Source: MAG-120531 sp963934855 (GTDB lineage: Bacteria; Bacteroidota; Bacteroidia; Flavobacteriales; Flavobacteriaceae). Taken from it: a DNA stretch of 64,000 nt. This document shows positions 16,861-25,880 of this stretch, in pieces (the first letter of the stretch is position 1; the number at the start of each line of letters is the position of its first letter). The stretch is taken from the NCBI GenBank assembly GCA_963934855.1, contig CAWWAC010000001.1, forward strand, positions 62,001-126,000. The letters are read 5' to 3'. The notes under the pieces are model-generated. The model did not search any database. It worked only from the letters and a program-made list of their open reading frames with translations, and had not been told where the DNA came from. Made by a program: the position numbers and the translations under genes.

Positions 16861-17532
16861 ATGTATGGAGATTGTTCAAAGAAATGGATGGAATTCTTTC
16901 ACAAAAATTACTCTGAAAAAGAACTTTTAGCGTTAAAAAATACAGTGCTAGCGTCTTTTGAAAAAGAGGAATGTTATCCTCCTTTTTCACAGATATTTAA
17001 TGCTTTTCATTTATGTGAATATGAGAATATCAGGCTGGTTATTATAGGGCAAGACCCCTACCACGCTCCAAACCAAGCACAAGGTTTGGCATTCTCTGTT
17101 CCAAACAAGGTAGCACTGCCCCCCTCATTAAAAAATATATTTATAGAACTCAGTACAGACTTACACATTACAAAACCCACCAATGGAGATTTAAGCAATT
17201 GGGCCAAACAAGGTGTGCTGCTATTAAACACTGCTTTAAGCGTTCAAAAATCAAAACCTGGCAGCCATTTAAAAATTTGGAATAGTTTTACTAAAACTAT
17301 AATTAAAGCACTTTCTAAAGAGAAGTCAAAACTCATTTTTATTTTGTGGGGTGGATTTGCACAAAAATATGAAATACTCATAGACACTTCTAAACACTAT
17401 GTTTTAAAAACAGGCCACCCTTCACCGTTGAGTGCAAATAGGGGTTATTGGTTTGGAAATAAGCATTTTTCAAAGATTAATGCCATACTTCACAAAAACG
17501 GAGACAAGGAAATTAATTGGAAATTAGATTAG
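16861..17532 (+). CDS. ung: Uracil-DNA glycosylase (family 1)
   Basis: The 223-residue enzyme removes uracil from DNA to start base-excision repair. Family-1 motifs are intact: GQDPYHAPNQAQGLAFSV with the catalytic Asp, a WAKQGVLLLNTALSV block, LIFILWGGFAQ, and HPSPLSANRGYW with the catalytic His. The ATG at 16861 is 79 nt from the divergent mutS2 start, so two DNA-maintenance genes share one upstream region. Confidence 0.96.
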   Translation: MYGDCSKKWMEFFHKNYSEKELLALKNTVLASFEKEECYPPFSQIFNAFHLCEYENIRLVIIGQDPYHAPNQAQGLAFSVPNKVALPPSLKNIFIELSTDLHITKPTNGDLSNWAKQGVLLLNTALSVQKSKPGSHLKIWNSFTKTIIKALSKEKSKLIFILWGGFAQKYEILIDTSKHYVLKTGHPSPLSANRGYWFGNKHFSKINAILHKNGDKEINWKLD

Positions 17533-17537
17533 ACCTT

Positions 17538-18413
17538 TTAAAGAGAATTAGCAATGAGGTCTAGTGTAATCTTTATGGCCTTATTAACCACCTTATTAGG
17601 TTGCTGCGAAAATTCTGAAGTAGCCCTATTTGCTAATATGCAATTTACAGAAATAGCCTGGTGACCCAGTAGTTTTGAAAGTCCATAAATACCAGAAGTT
17701 TCCATTTCAAGATTAGTGATCCTCTTTTCTTGAAAAGTAAAGTTTTTTAATTTCTGGTGAAATAATTCTAAAGATGGTTTAAGTCTTAAGGTCCTAGCCT
17801 GAGGACCATAAAAACCCACATTTGTGAGCGTGACTCCTTTTATAAACTGAGCATTATTAAATATTGATAACAATTTTGGAGAGGCGTCTATGGTATATGG
17901 GTGAGACATGTGTTTGTCCCACTTCATATGCGAAATAAAGGCATTTGAAAATTCAATGTCTACCATAGCTTCTGACTCATAGAAATGGAGTAATGCATCT
18001 AAACCTATTGCTTTTTCACTTATGAGCAGGCTACCCAACGGTATGTCAGCTTGAACCGCTCCTGAGGTACCTATTCTAATAATGTGTAAAGACTTTAAGT
18101 GCTCTTTAACTTTTCTAGTCTTGAAATCTATATTGGCTAAAGCATCTAATTCATTAAGGACTATATCTATATTATCTGTGCCTATACCTGAAGAAATAAC
18201 AGTAATTCTCTTGCTTTTATAAGTCCCCGTGTGTGTTAAGAACTCTCTTTTTTGCTTGACAACTTCTATGTGGTCAAAATAAGCAGAGACCATAGAAACT
18301 CTATCAGGATCTCCCACGATAATAATAATATCCGCCATATCCTGCGGCAGCAAATTAAGGTGGTAAATACTCTGGTCTTGGTTTAAAATGAGTTCAGAAG
18401 CGGGAAGCGGCAT
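17538..18413 (-). CDS. Nucleoside phosphorylase (uridine/purine phosphorylase superfamily)
   Basis: The 291-residue protein belongs to the PNP/UDP phosphorylase superfamily, which splits nucleosides with phosphate. Visible landmarks are IIIVGDPDRVSMVSAYF (phosphate-binding start), RIGTSGAVQADIPLGSLLIS, and NLEMETSGIYGLSKLLGH (ribose-binding Glu/Met/Glu). The usual C-terminal base-recognition Asp is replaced by an NRATSEFS segment, so the base specificity is open. It is the last gene of a four-gene minus-strand unit, 1 nt after the DUF1835 gene. Confidence 0.85.
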   Translation of the reverse strand: MPLPASELILNQDQSIYHLNLLPQDMADIIIIVGDPDRVSMVSAYFDHIEVVKQKREFLTHTGTYKSKRITVISSGIGTDNIDIVLNELDALANIDFKTRKVKEHLKSLHIIRIGTSGAVQADIPLGSLLISEKAIGLDALLHFYESEAMVDIEFSNAFISHMKWDKHMSHPYTIDASPKLLSIFNNAQFIKGVTLTNVGFYGPQARTLRLKPSLELFHQKLKNFTFQEKRITNLEMETSGIYGLSKLLGHQAISVNCILANRATSEFSQQPNKVVNKAIKITLDLIANSL

Positions 18414-18414
18414 G

Positions 18415-19347
18415 CTATAGTTTCAAGAATGTTTTATTATCTTGATTGTAAAGGTATGCATACTTTAAAGCACCACCTAAATAGCTTTTTTCATCTTTAA
18501 TTTTTCCGTAATAATTTGTTTCACCACTTAAAACTTTTTTAACGGTTCGTTTTAATTTAATAGGGTGTAAAGAAGAAAATAAAGGGTGTAAAGATTCTAA
18601 AATTCTAGTGTATTGTATATCCCCAAAGCCTAAATTTCCTTGAGAGTTTAATAAGTCATTTATCAAGGCTGGTGAAGCTGAGTAGCTATTCTTAAAAGCT
18701 TTTTCCAAGAGGATATTTTCTTGGGCATTTAGACCATTTTTAAGGGAAGGAAACCTTTGAAGGTGAAGTGAAATGGCTTGTTTTAAATAAGGAAAATTAA
18801 AACTGTCATAATTAGACAACTGTGCTATTCTAACAGGATTATCACTGCAATAAAGCTGCCAGGCATAGTCTGCAAATTCAAGATCGTCTTGGTTAAGGTT
18901 TATTCTATTTTCGTACAGTTTATAGAGTACTTCTGGTTCTAGTTCACCAAAACCTTTGTCTGTAGATATTTCTAGACTAGGGGCCCTAGAAACTATGGCT
19001 ATTTGAGCGTATTTTCTATGGGTTTTTAACCAGCTCAAAACTCCAAGCATATTAATTTGACAAAAAAGATCAGAATCAAACCAAAGCACAATCTCATCTT
19101 GTTGTTTCTGCTTACAAAGGTTTCTGTATTGTTTGAGTGTTAAATCAATAAATGATTTTTTAGTGACTTTATAGTTCTTATTTAAAAACTCATAGCGTTC
19201 TTTCCAAAATGCTTCAGTACCAACAGTATGTAAAGTTCTTCCTTCACATAGCATTTCTCTCCATGTAATTACTGTACCCTTAATACCTAATTCACTAAAA
19301 TAATGTGAAAAGGCATCGCCGTTGGTGATGTGGAGTTCTGGCTTCAT
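18415..19347 (-). CDS. DUF1835 domain-containing protein
   Basis: The 310-residue protein begins HITNGDAFSHYFSELGIKG...WREMLCEG, the signature of DUF1835, followed by an acidic middle region and a variable C-terminal domain (DUF3658-like position). The biochemical function is unknown. No signal peptide or membrane segment is present. It sits between a SUI1-type factor and a nucleoside phosphorylase; the gap to the SUI1 gene is 65 nt, and the gap to the phosphorylase gene 1 nt. Confidence 0.78.
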   Translation of the reverse strand: MKPELHITNGDAFSHYFSELGIKGTVITWREMLCEGRTLHTVGTEAFWKERYEFLNKNYKVTKKSFIDLTLKQYRNLCKQKQQDEIVLWFDSDLFCQINMLGVLSWLKTHRKYAQIAIVSRAPSLEISTDKGFGELEPEVLYKLYENRINLNQDDLEFADYAWQLYCSDNPVRIAQLSNYDSFNFPYLKQAISLHLQRFPSLKNGLNAQENILLEKAFKNSYSASPALINDLLNSQGNLGFGDIQYTRILESLHPLFSSLHPIKLKRTVKKVLSGETNYYGKIKDEKSYLGGALKYAYLYNQDNKTFLKL

Positions 19348-19412
19348 ATTAAATAGTTTTGGAAATATTAAATTTAATGTTTTTCTATCATAAAAGAAAG
19401 AAAAACATTTTA

Positions 19413-19739
19413 TTATCCACCCACTCGTTTTACTTTAAAACCCATATTAACAAGAAAGTGCATGATGGTATCTCTAAAATCTCCTTGAATAATAATGGTT
19501 CTATTTTTAAAACTACCACCGACGCTCAATTGAATTTTTATTTTTTTTGCTAATAATTTGAATTCAACTTCAGATCCATTGTAACCCTCAATAATAGTGA
19601 TAGGCTTTCCTTTTCTTTTTTCGTACTTGCATATTATAGGCTCTGATTGAAGACCAATAAATACGACTTCTTTTTTGTGAATGTCTTCTAGTGGTTGGTG
19701 ATCAGGAAAAAGATTTTTAAGCTGGTCTTGAAAATCCAT
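19413..19739 (-). CDS. SUI1/eIF1-like translation factor (YciH family)
   Basis: The 108-residue protein is a SUI1-domain protein, the bacterial relative of eukaryotic initiation factor 1. The basic KYEKRKGKPITIIEGYNG strand, the KKIKIQLSVGGSFKNRTIIIQGD core and the C-terminal hydrophobic helix MHFLVNMGFKVKRVGG are typical. In bacteria its task in initiation fidelity is poorly defined. It starts 1 nt after the stop of the oxygenase gene, so the two are almost surely co-transcribed. Confidence 0.9.
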   Translation of the reverse strand: MDFQDQLKNLFPDHQPLEDIHKKEVVFIGLQSEPIICKYEKRKGKPITIIEGYNGSEVEFKLLAKKIKIQLSVGGSFKNRTIIIQGDFRDTIMHFLVNMGFKVKRVGG

Positions 19740-19740
19740 T

Positions 19741-20688
19741 TTATTTTTTTAAACCAAGTTCAATCAATCTCTCCTCTAAATATAATCCTGCAGTAATGTC
19801 TTGATATGCTTTTGGATGAGTGACATCTATACAATTTGGAAGACAATTTAACGGCATAGAAGATATAGGGTGCATAAAAAATGGAATAGAATACCTAGAA
19901 GAACCCCAAAGCTCTCTTGGTGGATTTTTAACCTGATGAATAGTAGATTTTAATTGGTTGTTAGTCAATCTAGAAAGCATATCTCCTACATTAATCATGA
20001 GTTCATCTGGCTCTGCAATAGCGTCTACCCACTGGTCTTTGTGATTTTTAACTTGTAATCCCCTCCCTTGTGCACCCATCAATAGGGTTATTAAATTAAT
20101 ATCGCCATGAGCGGCAGCCCTTACAGCATTTTTTGGCTCGCTGGTAATGGGAGGGTAATGAATAGGTCTTAAAATTGAATTCCCAGCAGATACGTATTCC
20201 TCAAAATAATTTTCTTCTAAACCTATGTGAATGGCTAAGGCTTTTAAAACCTCTTGAGCTGTTTTTTCTAAAGCTTCATAAACCTGTTTTCCAACCAAAT
20301 TAAAAGACTCTAATTCTCCAACTAAGACATTGTCTGGGTAAATATCTCCAGAGGACAAAGGAGCTGATTTGTATTGACCAAAATGCCAAAACTCTTTTAA
20401 ATCTCCTTCTTTTCTGCCTTTAGCGTGCTCTTTTCCAAAAGAAGTATAGCCTCTTTGTCCTCCTAATCCTTGAATTTCATAGCGCTCTTTTATCTCTTGA
20501 GGAAGCTCAAAAAATAATTTAATTTGTTTATATAAATCGGCAACCAATGTTTCATCTAAGAAATGACCTTTTAGAGCAACAAAACCAATATTTTCAAAGG
20601 CAGCTCCAATTTCATTAATAAACTTTGTTTTTTTTTCAGTATTACCAGATAAAAAATCTTTTAAATCTACACTAGGAATATCACTCAT
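19741..20688 (-). CDS. 2-oxoglutarate/Fe(II)-dependent oxygenase (isopenicillin N synthase-like)
   Basis: The protein (about 315 residues from the ATG at 20688) has the DIOX_N start (IPSVDLKDFLSG) and a double-stranded beta-helix core. AAHGDINLITLL gives the HxD of the iron site, STIHQVKNP the distal His, and RYSIPFF the RxS that binds 2-oxoglutarate. I prefer MSDIPSVDL as start, because the longer frame begins within 2 nt of the promoter element. The substrate is unknown; such enzymes hydroxylate or desaturate small molecules. It heads the oxygenase-SUI1-DUF1835-phosphorylase unit. Confidence 0.88.
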   Translation of the reverse strand: MSDIPSVDLKDFLSGNTEKKTKFINEIGAAFENIGFVALKGHFLDETLVADLYKQIKLFFELPQEIKERYEIQGLGGQRGYTSFGKEHAKGRKEGDLKEFWHFGQYKSAPLSSGDIYPDNVLVGELESFNLVGKQVYEALEKTAQEVLKALAIHIGLEENYFEEYVSAGNSILRPIHYPPITSEPKNAVRAAAHGDINLITLLMGAQGRGLQVKNHKDQWVDAIAEPDELMINVGDMLSRLTNNQLKSTIHQVKNPPRELWGSSRYSIPFFMHPISSMPLNCLPNCIDVTHPKAYQDITAGLYLEERLIELGLKK

Positions 20689-20709
20689 AATATTTAATTT
20701 AATGTATAT

Positions 20710-20717
20710 CAAAGTTA
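20710..20717 (-). promoter_or_regulatory. -7 promoter element (TAACTTTG) of the oxygenase operon
   Basis: On the minus strand this reads TAACTTTG, exact for TAnnTTTG, 21 nt before the ATG at 20688. A TTTTG lies only 14 nt upstream, too close for an ideal -33. Confidence 0.5.
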
Positions 20718-20792
20718 CTAAATCTATTGTACAAAAGTAATTGTGTATAAAATTAAACTTTGCTTACATTTATCACATATTTATCATTTAAA

Positions 20793-22769
20793 ATGAATTA
20801 TAAAACAAAAAAACTAAGCTCAGAAGTTCTTTTATCATTGTACAAAAGAATGTTAATGCCCAGAATGATAGAAGAGAAAATGCTTATTCTTCTGCGTCAA
20901 GGTAAAATTTCTAAATGGTTTAGTGGAATAGGGCAAGAAGCCATTTCAGTTGGAGTTTCAATGGCGCTTAACAAAAACGAATACATATTGCCCATGCACA
21001 GAAATCTAGGTGTCTTCACCACTAGAGACATTCCACTATACAGGTTGTTTGGCCAATGGCAAGGGAAGCTAAGTGGGTTTACAAAAGGGCGAGATAGAAG
21101 TTTTCATTTTGGAACACAAGAATATAAAATTATTGGAATGATTTCTCATTTGGGGCCACAACTGGGTGTGGCCGATGGTATTGCATTGGCTCACAAATTA
21201 AAAAATGAGAAAGCTGTCACAGCAGTTTTTACAGGAGAGGGGGCTACTAGTGAGGGAGACTTTCACGAAGCTTTAAATATAGCGGCTGTTTGGGACTTAC
21301 CTGTGCTGTTTTGTATAGAAAATAATGGATACGGACTTTCAACTCCTATAAAAGAGCAATTCAAATGTGAACATCTAATAGACAAAGGGAAAGGCTATGG
21401 TATGGAGGCGCACCAAATAGATGGAAATAATATTGTAGAGGTTTTTACTAAAGTGAGTGAAATAGCAGAGAGTGTTAGACTAAATCCTAGACCTGTTTTA
21501 ATAGAATTTTTGACTTTTAGAATGAGAGGCCACGAGGAGGCTAGTGGTACTAAATATATTCCAGAATCTCTTTTTGAAAAATGGAGAGAAAAAGATCCTA
21601 TTACAAATTTCGAGTCTTTTCTACTGAGTCAAAAAGTTTTTACTAGAAAAGATATTGAGGCTATATCTAAATTAAATACAGAAGAGATACAAAAAAATTT
21701 AGAATTGGCTTTTAATGAAGCTCCTGTTGCGTTTAATGAAGAAGAACTTCTAAAAGATGTGTATTTTCCACATCTTTTTAAGCAACTAGCTCCTAGTGAA
21801 ATAGAAGAAGAAATTCGTTTTGTAGACGCCATTTCTCAAGCGTTGGAAGAAGCTATGAATGCAGATTCGCAATTGCTTATTATGGGCCAAGACATTGCAG
21901 AATACGGAGGTGCTTTTAAAATCACAGAAGGATTTTTAGAGAAATTTGGGCCTCAGAGAATTAGAAACACCCCTATTTGTGAATCTGGAATTGTAGAAGC
22001 AGCCATGGGGTTGTCTATTGCAGGATACAAAGCTGTAGTAGAAATGCAATTTGCTGATTTTGTAAGCTCAGGATTTAATCCAATAGTGAATTATTTAGCA
22101 AAAACTCATTTTAGATGGGGAGAAAAAGCAGCTATAGTTATTAGAATGCCTTGTGGGGCAGGAGTAGGAGCTGGACCCTTTCATTCCCAGACAAATGAGG
22201 CTTGGTTTACAAAAACACCTGGCTTAAAGGTGGTTTACCCCGCCTTTCCTAGTGACGCAAAAGGACTTTTAATTGCTGCCATTGAAGACCCTAACCCAGT
22301 GATGTTTTTTGAACACAAAGGGCTGTACAGAAACATCACTCAAAAAGTTCCAGTAGGGTATTACAATTTACCATTAGGTAAAGCGGCTTTAATAAGAGAA
22401 GGAAAAGACTTAACAGTGGTTAGCTTTGGTGCTGCTGTGCATTGGGCACTAGAAACCTTAGACAATCACCGCTATATAGAAGCAGACGTTATAGACCTAA
22501 GGTCTTTACAGCCATTAGACTGGGAATGTATCTTTAGCTCAGTAGTTAAGACAGGGAAAATGATCATTCTTCAAGAAGACAGTCTTTTTGGAGGTATTGC
22601 CAGTGATATTGCTGCCACAGTACAAGAAAAATATTTTAAGCAGCTAGACGCTCCCATTTACAGGGTAGCAAGCTTAGAAACACCTATTCCTTTCTCAAAA
22701 CAATTAGAAGAAGGATATTTACCTAAAAAAAGATTTGAAAAATCTCTTCTAGAACTATTAAACTATTAA
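20793..22769 (+). CDS. 2-oxoacid dehydrogenase E1, fused alpha and beta subunits
   Basis: This 658-residue thiamine-diphosphate enzyme joins E1-alpha (about 1-320) and E1-beta (about 330-658) in one chain. Alpha has GEGATSEGDFHEALN...ENNGYGLSTP for ThDP binding. Beta has GQDIAEYGGAFKIT, FADFVSSGFNPIVN, RMPCGAGVGAGPFHSQ and the C-terminal LQEDSLFGGIASD. It decarboxylates a 2-oxoacid, probably branched-chain 2-oxoisovalerate or pyruvate, to feed an E2 acyltransferase encoded elsewhere. The start is the ATG at 20793; an upstream ATT/TTG frame adds a non-conserved leader. Fused E1 proteins are common in Bacteroidota. Confidence 0.92.
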   Translation: MNYKTKKLSSEVLLSLYKRMLMPRMIEEKMLILLRQGKISKWFSGIGQEAISVGVSMALNKNEYILPMHRNLGVFTTRDIPLYRLFGQWQGKLSGFTKGRDRSFHFGTQEYKIIGMISHLGPQLGVADGIALAHKLKNEKAVTAVFTGEGATSEGDFHEALNIAAVWDLPVLFCIENNGYGLSTPIKEQFKCEHLIDKGKGYGMEAHQIDGNNIVEVFTKVSEIAESVRLNPRPVLIEFLTFRMRGHEEASGTKYIPESLFEKWREKDPITNFESFLLSQKVFTRKDIEAISKLNTEEIQKNLELAFNEAPVAFNEEELLKDVYFPHLFKQLAPSEIEEEIRFVDAISQALEEAMNADSQLLIMGQDIAEYGGAFKITEGFLEKFGPQRIRNTPICESGIVEAAMGLSIAGYKAVVEMQFADFVSSGFNPIVNYLAKTHFRWGEKAAIVIRMPCGAGVGAGPFHSQTNEAWFTKTPGLKVVYPAFPSDAKGLLIAAIEDPNPVMFFEHKGLYRNITQKVPVGYYNLPLGKAALIREGKDLTVVSFGAAVHWALETLDNHRYIEADVIDLRSLQPLDWECIFSSVVKTGKMIILQEDSLFGGIASDIAATVQEKYFKQLDAPIYRVASLETPIPFSKQLEEGYLPKKRFEKSLLELLNY

Positions 22770-22834
22770 TTTTGCGGACTTCAATCCTATTATTTATTTT
22801 GCTTAATAGGGTTTAACCACAAATTATTTTTTTA

Positions 22835-23296
22835 ATGAACAATAGAAATATAAGTAATAAAGTAAGAGTGATACACCGCTACTTAGGCTTTTTCTTAACG
22901 GGTATTATGTTTGTATATGCTTTGTCTGGAATTACCCTAACTTTCAGAGACAAAGAGTATTTTAAGAAAGAAGTACAGGTAAATGAAATTACAGAAATAG
23001 GCTTAGAAACTATACCGAGTGTTAAAGGCGCTAAAAACATAGCGTATAATACTCTAACAGGTGAATTGTCTTATACACAAATGAAACCGCCCCTTGTATT
23101 AGGTGCTTTAGAAAAAATGCATAAGGCAACTTCGTCTACACCTTTATACTTTTTAAATGTGTTTTTTGGAGTAGCACTTTTATTTTTTGTATTCAGCGCT
23201 TATTGGATGTTTCTACCACAAACAGACATATTTAAGAAAGCTATATATTATACCATAGCTGGAATCATTTTGACATTTATTATGATTCTTGTATAG
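22835..23296 (+). CDS. PepSY-associated transmembrane helix protein
   Basis: The 153-residue membrane protein starts NKVRVIHRYLGFFLTGIMFVYALSGITLTF, typical of PepSY-associated TM proteins. A short extracytoplasmic segment (about 45-90) follows, then two further hydrophobic segments (about 98-120 and 132-152). This is a reduced form compared with full iron-siderophore-type PepSY_TM proteins. Function is unknown; such proteins are often linked to metal or flavin reduction at the inner membrane. Confidence 0.7.
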   Translation: MNNRNISNKVRVIHRYLGFFLTGIMFVYALSGITLTFRDKEYFKKEVQVNEITEIGLETIPSVKGAKNIAYNTLTGELSYTQMKPPLVLGALEKMHKATSSTPLYFLNVFFGVALLFFVFSAYWMFLPQTDIFKKAIYYTIAGIILTFIMILV

Positions 23297-23477
23297 TGAT
23301 TAGAGGTAATGGAAATAAATAATTCTGAGATGTAAACATTCTATTTTACATAATATAAATTATAGAACAAAAAATATTTTTTATATTATCAATTCACTTA
23401 AATCCTATAATTTAAATTCTACAAAAGATGCTTAGCTAATCTTTAATCACATAGCAAAATGAGCATAATTTTTTAAA

Positions 23478-24419
23478 CTAACTGTTTTTAAACAACTTTT
23501 TGTTAGTAAAGCGGGAAAGCAAAACGATTTTTTTCTTAGAATTAATAAAGTAAACACCCGTAAGTAATACTAGAGAAGCTATTATAGATTGCTTTGTAAT
23601 GGCTTCATCTAAGAAGTACCAGCCAAGAAACAACGCAATAATTGGATTTACATAAGTATTGGTGGCTACTTTTTCTGGTGAAACTACTTTGAGTAAATAA
23701 TTAAATGAAGTGAAAGCAACAATACTCCCAAATATCACTAATAGTATCATAGATAATTGTACGTCAGAGGGCCAATCTAAGGGACTGGACCATTTTTCTC
23801 CTATAATAACACTAGCTATAGCAAGTATAGCACCACCAAAAAGCATTTGATATCCTGTATTGACAAAAAAGTTTTTGGGTAAATCTGCCTTTCCAACAAA
23901 AATACTAGCTGCCGCCCAGCTCACCATACAAAATAAAATCATAATCATTCCAGTAATTGAGTTTTCTTGACTTAAAACACTTTTTTGACTCACTAATAAA
24001 TAAATTCCAACAAAACCTAAAGCTACTCCTAATAAAGACATTGGCGATATTTTTTTTCCTTGAAATACCCTCATAAGAATTAAAATTACTAGCGGTTGTG
24101 AGGATATTTCTAAAGCAGCAAAACTTGAGTCTACGTAACGCAAAGCCCAAACCACTACCCCATTTCCAAAACTTAAAAATAAGAAACCTGCAATAGCAGT
24201 ATTGATCAACTGCTTTTTAGTAATCCCTATAGAAAGACCTAGAAATTTTGCAATAATAAAAATTAATATACCTGAAACAATGAACCTACAAGCTCCTAAC
24301 ATAAAAGGGTCTAAGGAAGTCACTGCTATTTTATTTAATAAATAGGTAGAGCCCCAAATTACATAGATGGAAATAAAAGCTAACACTATAAGAACAGAAT
24401 TTTTGAAAATTTGGGGCAT
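23478..24419 (-). CDS. EamA-family (DMT superfamily) transporter
   Basis: The 313-residue inner-membrane protein has about ten hydrophobic segments in two EamA repeats (roughly 8-140 and 150-290). The first repeat holds YVIWGSTYLLNKIAV and the second VVSPEKVATNTYVNPIIALFLGWYFL, both typical. By family it exports amino acids or other metabolites; the substrate cannot be read from sequence. It is monocistronic. The 180-nt gap upstream of its stop holds AT-rich sequence with nothing recognisable. Confidence 0.88.
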   Translation of the reverse strand: MPQIFKNSVLIVLAFISIYVIWGSTYLLNKIAVTSLDPFMLGACRFIVSGILIFIIAKFLGLSIGITKKQLINTAIAGFLFLSFGNGVVVWALRYVDSSFAALEISSQPLVILILMRVFQGKKISPMSLLGVALGFVGIYLLVSQKSVLSQENSITGMIMILFCMVSWAAASIFVGKADLPKNFFVNTGYQMLFGGAILAIASVIIGEKWSSPLDWPSDVQLSMILLVIFGSIVAFTSFNYLLKVVSPEKVATNTYVNPIIALFLGWYFLDEAITKQSIIASLVLLTGVYFINSKKKIVLLSRFTNKKLFKNS

Positions 24420-24481
24420 ATTATTATTAAATTTAACAGGGTAAATAAAGAACTAATATTTAAACTTTTCCTTACAAATCA

Positions 24482-25474
24482 TTAGCTTTTAGCCAACCTT
24501 TTAAGAGCCACCCATTGTTTGAGCATTTCTCTTGCTTCTGTTGCTGGGTACCCAAGCACAGAGCCACCGGCAGGGACATCGGCAATTACGCCAGAACCAG
24601 CACCAACAGATGCTCCAGAACCAATATTTACATGATCTTTAATAGAAGCACTACCCCCAATTAAGACGCCATCTCCCAAAGTCACAGAGCCTGCAAGTCC
24701 TGAACTTCCTGCCATAATACAAAACCTTCCCAACACACTATTATGTCCTATTTGTACTAAGTTGTCAATTTTACAACCATCACCAATTATAGTACTATTA
24801 AACTTGGCTTTATCTACACAAGAATTAGCTCCAATTTCAACATCATTTCCTATCACTACATTTCCTATATGTGGTATTTTTATAAGTCCAGATCCGTCTG
24901 GAGCAGATCTGTATCCAAAACCGTCTGCCCCTATACTTACATTGTTATGAAAAATGCAGTTATTGCCAATCACAGAATTCTCTCTTATTACAGTACCAGA
25001 CCAAAAAGTACAATTATTCCCTATAATACTATTGTCAAAGATGTTTACTCCTGAGTAAATGTTTGTACCCGCTCCTATATTTACCCCTTTTCCAATATAA
25101 CAAAATGGCCCAATTTTTACATCCTTTTCAATTATAGCATTTGTGTGAATGACTGCCAAAGGATGAATGTCCTCCGAAAAAACAGGACCTTGCTTTGGGG
25201 AAAATGCCTCTAGCAAAATTGCCATAGCTACATCTGCATTAGCCACCTTAATAATAGGTTTTTCATCAGATTCTATTACCACATTATCATTTATTACAGC
25301 AGCAGAGGCTTTAGAATCTTTCCAAAACTTAGCGTATTTAACACTCCCTATAAAAGTGATTTGACCTTCTGAGGCATTTTTAAGATCATTTACACCATGA
25401 ATGTTAATAGATTTTCCATAGAGGAGCTCTCCTCCAATGAGCAGTGATATTTCTTCTAAAGTATGCGTTTTCAT
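24482..25474 (-). CDS. lpxD: UDP-3-O-acylglucosamine N-acyltransferase (LpxD), stand-alone paralogue
   Basis: The 330-residue protein has an N-terminal LpxD uridine-binding domain (about 1-100) and a long hexapeptide-repeat beta-helix. It carries the best conserved LpxD features in the window: GADGFGYRSAPDGSGLIKIPHIGNVVIGNDVEIGA and the catalytic His in LVQIGHNSVLG. It adds the N-linked acyl chain to the lipid A precursor. Two more LpxD-like genes lie at 60081-61013 and 63783 onward, so the genome has at least three, and the division of labour is unclear. It lies alone beside a dead LysR gene. Confidence 0.85.
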   Translation of the reverse strand: MKTHTLEEISLLIGGELLYGKSINIHGVNDLKNASEGQITFIGSVKYAKFWKDSKASAAVINDNVVIESDEKPIIKVANADVAMAILLEAFSPKQGPVFSEDIHPLAVIHTNAIIEKDVKIGPFCYIGKGVNIGAGTNIYSGVNIFDNSIIGNNCTFWSGTVIRENSVIGNNCIFHNNVSIGADGFGYRSAPDGSGLIKIPHIGNVVIGNDVEIGANSCVDKAKFNSTIIGDGCKIDNLVQIGHNSVLGRFCIMAGSSGLAGSVTLGDGVLIGGSASIKDHVNIGSGASVGAGSGVIADVPAGGSVLGYPATEAREMLKQWVALKRLAKS

Positions 25475-25577
25475 CTATAAAATTATTTGTACGAAAATAG
25501 TTTATTTATTAAGAATGATTTATGATTTTATAGTTTTATAAAAAAAATGATGGTTTACATTTATAGAAAAATAATAA

Positions 25578-25798
25578 ATGAACTACACACTTAATCAGCT
25601 CAATATTTTTCAAAAAGTAGTAGAACACAAAAGTGTTTCTAGAGCTTCTGTAGCCCTCCATCTCACACAAACAGCTGTTTCAATTCAGCTTAAAAACTTT
25701 CAACAAAATTTCAGCATTCCCCTTACAGAAATTGTAGGAAGGCAGTTTATGTCACAGAATTTGGTCGTGATATTCACCAAATTGATAAGCTTATTTAA
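25578..25798 (+). pseudogene. Decayed LysR-family regulator, N-terminal remnant
   Basis: The first 57 codons encode a clear LysR helix-turn-helix (NQLNIFQKVVEH...LHLTQTAVSIQLKNFQ). After GRQF at 25746-25748 the conserved sequence moves to the +1 frame, where 25748-25795 reads YVTEFGRDIHQIDKLI and then stops (TAA 25796-25798). One T appears to be lost from a T run. The expected 200 or so residues of the effector domain are absent downstream, so this is a real relic, not only a single-base error. The shifted frame itself continues to 25823 with meaningless sequence. Confidence 0.82.
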
Positions 25799-25880
25799 TT
25801 CTATGGCACTTTCCATTAATTAATCCACTTTTTTTAAGAGTTTTGATTATATTTAAAAAAGTTAATCAAATAAATAAATC

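Noticed and set aside
23297..23477. AT-rich gap after the PepSY gene as a small-RNA locus
   Set aside because: No promoter-terminator pair or stable hairpin is visible.
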